DNA of 20,452 nt. It comes from Gammaproteobacteria bacterium (GTDB lineage: Bacteria; Pseudomonadota; Gammaproteobacteria; Pseudomonadales; Pseudomonadaceae). Shown one piece after another: positions 7,853-13,762 of this stretch; within the stretch, counting starts at the first letter, position 1; every line of letters starts with the position of its first letter. Location of the stretch: contig JAAZCO010000187.1 in NCBI GenBank assembly GCA_012513235.1, positions 1 through 20,452 of the forward strand, read 5' to 3'. The notes beneath the pieces are model-generated. The model searched no databases. It was given only the letters and a program-made list of their open reading frames with translations, and was not told the DNA's origin. A program made the position numbers and the translations under genes.

Positions 7853-7884
7853 ACCTTCAGCCAGCCTCTATGCTGGCTGAAGGT
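7853..7884 (+). promoter_or_regulatory. 13-bp hairpin whose 3' arm contains the pabB Shine-Dalgarno
   Basis: ACCTTCAGCCAGC (7853-7865) and GCTGGCTGAAGGT (7872-7884) form a perfect 13-bp stem with a 6-nt loop. No T run follows on either strand, so it is not a canonical intrinsic terminator. The AAGG that serves as SD for the GTG start at 7892 lies in the 3' arm (7880-7883) and is fully paired with CCTT of the 5' arm. It may insulate the upstream operon and hold down translation of pabB from readthrough mRNA. Confidence 0.6.
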
Positions 7885-7891
7885 GACTTAA

Positions 7892-9253
7892 GTGTTTATG
7901 CATACTTGCCTGCTTTTGCCGCTCACTTACCAGACTAATCCTGCGTATTACTTCCAACGGATTCACGCCCAAACGGGTGCAGTCTTACTGGACTCGGGCT
8001 ACCCTGTGAGCCAGCGCGGACGTTTTGATATCCTCAGCGCCCAACCTTTAAAGACCATTACGCCGCAGCTCAACGAACAGGTGGATGCCTTTCGCCAACG
8101 CTGCCAAGCACTGCTGCAACAGTTGTCGCTGTGTCATGCACCCACAGAGATCGAACTGCCCTTTACCGGCGGTTTAATCGGCTATCTGACCTATGAGTTC
8201 AATAGCCTAGCGCAATGCACGCAGAACGAAAGCTTAGCCAGTGCCGCGGTGGGTTTGTATAACTGGGCGGTGATCAGCGATCATCAACTGCAGCGCTGCT
8301 GGTTAATGTGCCATCCCAGCTTAGGCGCTGAACGTCAAAGCGAGCTGCTGAGTCTGTTTACGAGTACGGCTGCACTGCAGCCCACTGCTGCTTTTACCTT
8401 AAACAGCCCCTTTACCGCGCAGATTAATGCGCAGCGTTACCGTGATGACCTCGAACGTATTCATAACTATATTGCAGCCGGTGACTGCTATCAGGTTAAC
8501 TATACTCAGCGCTTTAACAGCACGTACCAAGGGGATGCTTGGCACGCGTACAACAGTTTACGTGAACACTGCCCAACACCTTTTGCCAGTTTTATCCGAG
8601 TTAATCAGCAACAAGCCATTGTCAGCCTTTCGCCGGAGCGCTTTTTACAAGTACGTCAAGGCCAAGTTGAAAGCCGCCCGATCAAAGGTACACGCGCGCG
8701 CAGTGCAGCTCCCGCACAGGATCAAGCGTTGTCTGATGATTTATTAGCCAGCCCGAAAGACCGTGCTGAGAATCTGATGATTGTTGATTTACTGCGTAAT
8801 GATTTAGGCCGCTATTGCACGCCGGGCAGTATTCGCGTTCCTGAGTTATTTGCCCTAGAAAGCTATCCTAATGTGCACCATATGGTCAGCAGCGTCACTG
8901 GCACATTAGCCAAGCCATACAATGCTCTGGACGTACTGATCGGCAGTTTCCCAGGTGGCTCAATCACCGGCGCACCTAAGCGTCGAGCCATGCAAATCAT
9001 TAATGAGCTGGAAGCCAGCATGCGCAGTATTTATTGCGGTAGTATTTTCTATCTCGATACGCGCGGTGAAATGGACAGCTCCATCACCATTCGTACTTTA
9101 CTGGCAAATCACGGCGCCATCAGCTGCTGGGGTGGCGGTGGGATTGTTTATGACTCCAATATTGACGACGAATACCAAGAGTCCATACAAAAAGTGCAGG
9201 TACTGATGAGCGCACTTGAAGAACTGCATACAGCGTCAGCAGCACTGATTTAA
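7892..9253 (+). CDS. pabB: Aminodeoxychorismate synthase component I (PabB)
   Basis: PabB adds ammonia, supplied by the PabA glutaminase, to chorismate to give 4-amino-4-deoxychorismate, a folate precursor. The 453-residue protein has the chorismate-binding fold: GDCYQVNYTQRF (197-208), SLSPERFL (245-252), the PabB-type active-site PIKGT (263-267, with Lys265 where anthranilate synthase has Ala), AENLMIVDLLRNDLGR (292-307), PGGSITGAPKRRAM (354-367) and DSSITIRT (395-402). Lys265 separates it from TrpE. The start is taken as GTG 7892, eight nt after AAGG; ATG 7898 is possible but 14 nt from the SD. pabA and pabC are not adjacent here. The stop TAA overlaps the stop of the converging gene by 4 bp, with no terminator between them. 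Confidence 0.93.
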   Translation: MFMHTCLLLPLTYQTNPAYYFQRIHAQTGAVLLDSGYPVSQRGRFDILSAQPLKTITPQLNEQVDAFRQRCQALLQQLSLCHAPTEIELPFTGGLIGYLTYEFNSLAQCTQNESLASAAVGLYNWAVISDHQLQRCWLMCHPSLGAERQSELLSLFTSTAALQPTAAFTLNSPFTAQINAQRYRDDLERIHNYIAAGDCYQVNYTQRFNSTYQGDAWHAYNSLREHCPTPFASFIRVNQQQAIVSLSPERFLQVRQGQVESRPIKGTRARSAAPAQDQALSDDLLASPKDRAENLMIVDLLRNDLGRYCTPGSIRVPELFALESYPNVHHMVSSVTGTLAKPYNALDVLIGSFPGGSITGAPKRRAMQIINELEASMRSIYCGSIFYLDTRGEMDSSITIRTLLANHGAISCWGGGGIVYDSNIDDEYQESIQKVQVLMSALEELHTASAALI

Positions 9254-10149
9254 AACTGCGTTTTGATAATATGCGCTGCCGCTAAAGCACCACCCAGACA
9301 GACTATAAAACCTACCAGCGCTTGCCTATACAAGCGCTTGGCAATATCTTCTTCACTGTAATTGGATAATACAAATGGCCGCCCCTCTAAGGGTTGGCGC
9401 AAATAATGTTGTGCTGGCTCAAGCTGCTGCGCTTGCTGCATTGCTAGGGCTTGCTGCTCGGCCGCTGCACGTACGGCTTGCCATTCCGTCAAATCCAGCT
9501 CGCCATTGCCATCGCGATCAAAACGTTGCACCAAATCGCTAAAGTCATCCTTCCACTCACGAATCACCGCACCTTGAGTGGCGCTGAGATCAAGTACTTC
9601 ACGCCCCTGCCCACGGGTGACAAAATCACCGATGGCGTACAGCGGCTCATGGACATGCAAGCGCTGCTCGGTATAGCGATAACGCTTACTGCCAACCAGA
9701 AAATTACGTAAGAAATGCGTGTGCATTTGATGTTTTAACGGGTGTCTACTTTGGCCATACCACACTTGTTTTGTCATAGGTAAGACGTGCGCACCTTGGG
9801 GATCAATCCAACACTCACCGGTGCCGTCACTCAAACATAACAAAGCTGTACTGCGACCTTTTTCAATATTCTTCCAGCGCGTGGCATTACGCTCATTCTG
9901 CACTTGCTCATCAATAGCAAAAGACCACCACACACAAGGCTGAGCACTGAGCGGTCCCTCTAATGACTCGGCACGCGGCTCGATCACACCGTATAACTCA
10001 ACATAGCCTTGCGCTGCTGAGCGTATTTTAGAGGTGGGCGTATCCAGTAAATAGCGGGCTTTCTTCAGGTTGTGCAAACACCACCAACCGCCACCCAAAG
10101 TTGCTAGCGCAGTGACAGCCAAGGTCACAATCAGCCCAAAGCCATCCAT
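9250..10149 (-). CDS. GIDE-domain membrane protein with an EF-hand (E3 ubiquitin ligase-like family)
   Basis: This roughly 299-residue inner-membrane protein has an N-terminal segment (about residues 5-26) and a C-terminal one (about 276-296). Between them is a beta-rich region (about 45-190) typical of the GIDE domain (PF12483), named from the mitochondrial E3 ligase MULAN/GIDE; bacterial versions lack the RING finger and are not ligases. The segment at 211-222 (DRDGNGELDLTE) is a complete EF-hand loop with Asp1, Asp3, Asn5, Gly6, Asp9 and Glu12, so calcium binding is likely. It lies 6 nt downstream of lemA, a frequent pairing, and probably works with LemA at the membrane. The frame is open two TTG codons upstream (10155), directly abutting the lemA stop; ATG 10149 is preferred. 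Function is unknown. Confidence 0.75.
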   Translation of the reverse strand: MDGFGLIVTLAVTALATLGGGWWCLHNLKKARYLLDTPTSKIRSAAQGYVELYGVIEPRAESLEGPLSAQPCVWWSFAIDEQVQNERNATRWKNIEKGRSTALLCLSDGTGECWIDPQGAHVLPMTKQVWYGQSRHPLKHQMHTHFLRNFLVGSKRYRYTEQRLHVHEPLYAIGDFVTRGQGREVLDLSATQGAVIREWKDDFSDLVQRFDRDGNGELDLTEWQAVRAAAEQQALAMQQAQQLEPAQHYLRQPLEGRPFVLSNYSEEDIAKRLYRQALVGFIVCLGGALAAAHIIKTQF

Positions 10150-10155
10150 CAACAA

Positions 10156-10728
10156 TTAACCAAACAAGCTTTTAATATCAACATCGGCTAATTCTGCATC
10201 GCTAAAGCGCAACAATTCAGCCGCCACAAAGTTAAAGTAACGGGCAATCAACACATCAGGAAATTGCTCAATACGCACATTATTTAAGTTCACCGCCTCG
10301 TTATACAACTCTCTACGATCGGCAATGGCACTTTCTAAGGCACTGATACGTTGCTGTAAAAACTGAAAATTTTCATTAGCTTTTAACTCAGGGTAGTTTT
10401 CTGCCAAAGCAAACAGTTTGCCCAAACCTAAACGCAAGCCTGTTTCAGCTGTACCCAACGCACCGACATCATGCTGCTCACGGGCATTGGATACGGCATT
10501 ACGCGCAGCAATCACCGCTTCTAAAGTTTGGCGCTCATGCTGCATATACTGCTTGCAGGTTTCCACTAATTTAGGCAGTTCTTCATGGCGCTGCTTGAGC
10601 AAGACATCAATATTGGCCCACGCCTTAGTCACACTATGCTTTAAGCGCACCAAGGCGTTGTATAAGCTGACTGCCCAAGCCGCAAGCAAAATCGCTACGA
10701 CGACCACACCCACCAGAAAAAAGCTCAT
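10156..10728 (-). CDS. lemA: LemA family membrane protein
   Basis: This 190-residue protein has a single N-terminal membrane anchor (FFLVGVVVVAILLAAWAVSLY, about residues 3-23) followed by a long helical-bundle domain with the LemA landmarks YNALVRLKHSVTKAWANIDVLLKQR and a C-terminal QFPDVLIARYFNF segment. The fold is a helical bundle of unknown biochemical role. Neighbouring genes in other bacteria often encode TPM-domain or GIDE-domain membrane proteins, as here. The start ATG 10728 has SD GGGAG. The adjacent GIDE gene follows after 6 nt, so the two form an operon. The name LemA derives from a Listeria antigen and is unrelated to the LemA/GacS sensor kinase of Pseudomonas. Confidence 0.92.
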   Translation of the reverse strand: MSFFLVGVVVVAILLAAWAVSLYNALVRLKHSVTKAWANIDVLLKQRHEELPKLVETCKQYMQHERQTLEAVIAARNAVSNAREQHDVGALGTAETGLRLGLGKLFALAENYPELKANENFQFLQQRISALESAIADRRELYNEAVNLNNVRIEQFPDVLIARYFNFVAAELLRFSDAELADVDIKSLFG

Positions 10729-10929
10729 CGTACGCTCCCAAATTATTATAAAATAAAGCGCTGCATCTTAAGCCCCAACACTCATATACACCACTGTTTA
10801 TTCGGCGTTGAAGGTCTACAAACTGAACTTGCGCAACGCTAGGTTATCTATTGTGCTACATCAAGGCTGCAACTGCGGTTGCGCTATACTCAATTTATGT
10901 TTAACCGCCTGACCGAGTGATTTTTGCTT
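10729..10929. other. Divergent intergenic region lemA / coiled-coil gene
   Basis: About 200 bp between two divergent starts. TATACT at 10885-10890 is a possible plus-strand -10 for the coiled-coil gene, without a clear -35. TATAAT on the minus strand at 10745-10750 is close to lemA but would start transcription inside the SD, so it is doubtful. No operator-like palindrome stands out. Confidence 0.4.
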
Positions 10930-11895
10930 ATGCGTAATGACACTGACGATAATCTGGACGATGTATCCAGCCTGCCCAATGGACGCATTGAACCCCAACT
11001 CAATACATCAGCAACAGATATACCTACCCCCTTGCACCCTACTCGCCCAGCGGCGCCACAGCGCACTAAAGGCGTTGGTGTTTTATCTGCATTGACTCTG
11101 GCTATTCTCTGCTCAAGCACAGCCTTTGGCTGGTGGAGCATCCAGCGCATGCAGTTATTAGAACAGCAACTGGTCGCCACACAAAACAGTTTCTCGAAAA
11201 CCAGCGAAGCAGCTGCCGGACGTATTCAAGATATCACCGGCAAAGTAGATGCTGCACAAAGCAGTGTACTCAACGATAACACTACATTAAAAAAACGCTT
11301 GGAAGCCCTAGAGCGTGCAGCTGTAGAAACGCAAAAACAACAACTCACGCAAAGCACTGAGCAAGCCTCACGCATCAACACGCTCAGCAGTGAACTGACC
11401 CATCTCACACAGTTGAGCGAGCGCTTTAAAGCCAGTCTAGATGCGCAACAAAAAAACCTCACTCAACAAGAAAAAACACTCGCTGAGCTAGAGCCCACCA
11501 TGGCACAACACAGCAAAACTCTAACCAAGCTACAGACTGATGTCAGCCAGCAGATTGACAGTCAACACACGCAACTGCAGCAACTGGCATCCAAGTTACA
11601 AGAGCAGCAACCGCAGCTCGCGCAAATCGAGCAGCTCAACAGCAAGTTAAACACTCTCAGCAGCCAAACCACTGCACTACAAAAACACACATCCAATACA
11701 GACGACATCACACGCTTGCAGCAAGACATTTTGATCTTACGCAGCGAACTCGACAATCGCCCTGCAGCTAAAGCCACTCCTGCTGCAACGCCAGCCCCAT
11801 CATTGGCTGACTTTGATGCCTATCGTGCGCAAACCAATCGCACCATCAGCGCATTACAAGAACAGATTCGCAACCTACAAAAAAGCACGCCGTAG
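10930..11895 (+). CDS. Single-pass membrane protein with long coiled coil, function unknown
   Basis: I do not recognise this 321-residue protein. It has an acidic and Pro/Thr-rich cytoplasmic N-terminus (1-45) and one membrane segment (about 49-70, VLSALTLAILCSSTAFGWWS). A long Gln/Ser/Thr-rich coiled coil with heptad Leu spacing follows (about 75-250), then an Ala/Pro-rich linker (about 257-272) and a short C-terminal coil. No catalytic motif or signal cleavage site is visible. By architecture it resembles periplasmic coiled-coil scaffolds such as HemX-like or TolA-like proteins, but nothing links it firmly to any. ATG 10930 has SD GAGTGA about 10 nt upstream; a TTG at 10924 is in frame but too close to that SD. 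It is divergent from lemA and convergent with the chemoreceptor. Low-complexity composition makes homology weak. Confidence 0.75.
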   Translation: MRNDTDDNLDDVSSLPNGRIEPQLNTSATDIPTPLHPTRPAAPQRTKGVGVLSALTLAILCSSTAFGWWSIQRMQLLEQQLVATQNSFSKTSEAAAGRIQDITGKVDAAQSSVLNDNTTLKKRLEALERAAVETQKQQLTQSTEQASRINTLSSELTHLTQLSERFKASLDAQQKNLTQQEKTLAELEPTMAQHSKTLTKLQTDVSQQIDSQHTQLQQLASKLQEQQPQLAQIEQLNSKLNTLSSQTTALQKHTSNTDDITRLQQDILILRSELDNRPAAKATPAATPAPSLADFDAYRAQTNRTISALQEQIRNLQKSTP

Positions 11896-11906
11896 CGTGC
11901 TTTTTT
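11881..11906. terminator. Bidirectional intrinsic terminator overlapping a stop codon
   Basis: AAAAGCACGC (11881-11890) and GCGTGCTTTT (11895-11904) form a perfect 10-bp stem with a 4-nt loop CGTA, followed by six T on the plus strand. Reading leftward, the minus strand likewise has a run of six T after the stem. It terminates both the coiled-coil gene, whose TAG stop is at 11893-11895 in the loop and stem base, and the convergent chemoreceptor gene ending at 11932. Confidence 0.9.
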
Positions 11907-11931
11907 GTCTTACCCTGCATCAGAATAGCTT

Positions 11932-13554
11932 TTACAGCTTAAATTGACTGACTAAGCGGCGCAATTCAGCCGTTAAGCGTAATAAATCTTCACTGCTGTG
12001 TGCCGTCTGTGTTGCGCCCGATGAAGTGTTATCAGCAATATTACTGATACGGGTGACATTACGATTAATCTCTTCTGCAACCGCACTTTGCTCTTCAGCA
12101 GCTGTAGCAATTTGCAGATTCATATTATTAATAGTCGCCACTTCCGCAGCAATCACATGCAGACTTTGCGAAGCTTTCTCGACACAGATTGAGCCCGTTG
12201 TCGCACGCTCTTGCGCACCAGCCATGGCATTTACAGCGTTTTTCACTCCAAGTTGCAAACGCTCAATCATCTGCTGAATTTCTTCAGTGGACTTTTGTGT
12301 GCGCGAAGCTAAGGTGCGCACTTCATCAGCCACGACCGCAAAACCACGACCTTGCTCACCCGCGCGTGCTGCTTCAATCGCCGCATTAAGCGCCAACAAG
12401 TTAGTTTGCTCGGCAATGCCTTTAATCACATCTAAAACTTCGCTGATACTCGCAGTATCACTTTCTACATGCTGCACTACGGCTGCAGCACTTTCGATTT
12501 CAGCAATTAAGTTTTTAATACCGATAATGGCTTCTTCTGCCACCAACACCCCCGCTCTAGACTCATCATCGGCACCTTGCGAGGCTTCTGCAGTTTGTGT
12601 GGCATGGCGAGCAACTTCTTGCACCGTAGCACTCATTTGATTCATCGCTGAGGCCACCATATCCGTCTCAGTGCGTTGCTCAACCACAGCTTTTAGGGTT
12701 GAATCGGCGACATCTGCCACTCGATCAGAGACACCATTGAGCTGCTGAGTCACATCCGAGACCGCATGCAAGCTGTGTTTAAACTTGGTAATCATGCGAT
12801 TAAAGGCCCAAGCCAAAGCACCAATTTCATCGCGTGCGCCAATATCCACGTTATAACTTAAGTCATCATCACGCGCGATGGCTTCCATGGTGTGGCGCAT
12901 GGCGTTAATACGCTGAATCACTGTGCGACGCACAATCAAAATAATGACGGCTAAACCTATTAACAACATCAGCAACTGAATACCTGCCGATGTCCATAAA
13001 TTGCGCTCGACTTGGCTGTCTAAAGCCGCCAGTGAATAACTGATGCGCACCGCACCCACCACGCTATTATCAGGCACTTGGTGACACATCAAGCAATTGG
13101 TACCGCGGTAGTCTTTTTCTGCTCGAATGGGATTAATCACCGTTAATAAACGGCCATCTTGGTTTTTGGAGATATCAACCACTGCCTCGCCGGCTAAAGC
13201 GCGGCGATCAAGTTCGTCAGCAGGCGCTTGATGATCGTACCCTGCACCATAAACTGAGGTTATGGCTTCGGTGCGAATAATACGTGCATCAGTCACACCG
13301 GGGCGCGCCAAAATCTTATCGCGCAACACATTACGCTGCGCCATAGTTCCAGTCAGCATCATGGTATTAATGCTATCAAAGTAGCTGTCAGCAGCATCTT
13401 TGGTTTGCTGTTCAACCACCCCAAGGACTAGCTTCTTCTCATTATTAGCAGAGAACATCAGGGACGCTGACATCACCACAAACAACACGCACAACAGGGC
13501 CACGTTAATTTTTGCTTGCACTGACATCTGATGTTTTGCCGGCTGCTGACTCAT
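11932..13554 (-). CDS. Methyl-accepting chemotaxis protein with a periplasmic c-type heme motif
   Basis: This 540-residue inner-membrane chemoreceptor has TM1 (about 15-36), a periplasmic sensor (about 37-189), TM2 (about 190-209) and a HAMP domain (210-263). The cytoplasmic signalling coil carries the canonical hairpin tip EQTNLLALNAAIEAARAGEQ (381-400). The sensor carries CLMCH at 154-158, a CxxCH c-type heme attachment site, in the context NCLMCHQVPDNSVVGAVRISY. This resembles the Tll0287/DUF3365-type heme sensor domains. It would report redox state, O2, NO or electron-acceptor availability to CheA/CheW. The start ATG 13554 (SD GGGA nine nt away) is preferred over TTG 13569. No CheR-docking pentapeptide is seen at the C-terminus. 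It is a lone gene; heme attachment requires the Ccm system elsewhere. Confidence 0.9.
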   Translation of the reverse strand: MSQQPAKHQMSVQAKINVALLCVLFVVMSASLMFSANNEKKLVLGVVEQQTKDAADSYFDSINTMMLTGTMAQRNVLRDKILARPGVTDARIIRTEAITSVYGAGYDHQAPADELDRRALAGEAVVDISKNQDGRLLTVINPIRAEKDYRGTNCLMCHQVPDNSVVGAVRISYSLAALDSQVERNLWTSAGIQLLMLLIGLAVIILIVRRTVIQRINAMRHTMEAIARDDDLSYNVDIGARDEIGALAWAFNRMITKFKHSLHAVSDVTQQLNGVSDRVADVADSTLKAVVEQRTETDMVASAMNQMSATVQEVARHATQTAEASQGADDESRAGVLVAEEAIIGIKNLIAEIESAAAVVQHVESDTASISEVLDVIKGIAEQTNLLALNAAIEAARAGEQGRGFAVVADEVRTLASRTQKSTEEIQQMIERLQLGVKNAVNAMAGAQERATTGSICVEKASQSLHVIAAEVATINNMNLQIATAAEEQSAVAEEINRNVTRISNIADNTSSGATQTAHSSEDLLRLTAELRRLVSQFKL

Positions 13555-13762
13555 AATTATTAATCCCAAAACCGCTGAATAAATGGCTCTGCAAACTGCA
13601 TTTAATTTAAACGCAGGGTCAATCTAAAAACAACAGCCGTAGATGTAGCCATAAACGTTATTTTTTTGACTGATCAACAGGGTCTGTCCATCTCTATCCT
13701 ATATAAAGCAGGATGCATGCCAATACTCTTCTCACAGCAGAGGCATGCATCACAACCTTATC
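13555..13762. other. Intergenic region between clpA and the chemoreceptor gene
   Basis: This 208-bp stretch holds the clpA 3' end and the upstream region of the chemoreceptor gene. TTGACC on the minus strand (13624-13619) is a possible -35, but no good -10 is seen 17 nt on. No sigma-28 type site (TAAA...GCCGATAA), as might be expected for a chemoreceptor, is visible. An inverted repeat is described separately. Confidence 0.4.
13712..13751 (-). terminator. Long-loop inverted repeat downstream of clpA
   Basis: GATGCATGCC (13712-13721) and GGCATGCATC (13742-13751) are perfect 10-bp inverted arms around a 20-nt loop, 11 nt beyond the clpA stop. Downstream on the minus strand there is only CTGCTTTATATAG, not a full T run. 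It may act as a weak or factor-assisted terminator or as a 3' stabilising structure for clpSA mRNA; a protein-binding site is also possible. Confidence 0.4.

Noticed and set aside
7853..7884. Intrinsic terminator for the ATP-grasp operon
   Set aside because: The stem is strong but no T run follows on either strand, so it is reported as a hairpin that hides the pabB SD instead.
9250..10149. A genuine ubiquitin ligase
   Set aside because: The protein has a GIDE-like region but no RING finger cysteines or histidines, so the family label describes homology of the GIDE part only.
13555..13680. Sigma-28 flagellar-type promoter for the chemoreceptor gene
   Set aside because: No TAAA with a GCCGATAA-like partner at about 15 bp is present on the minus strand.
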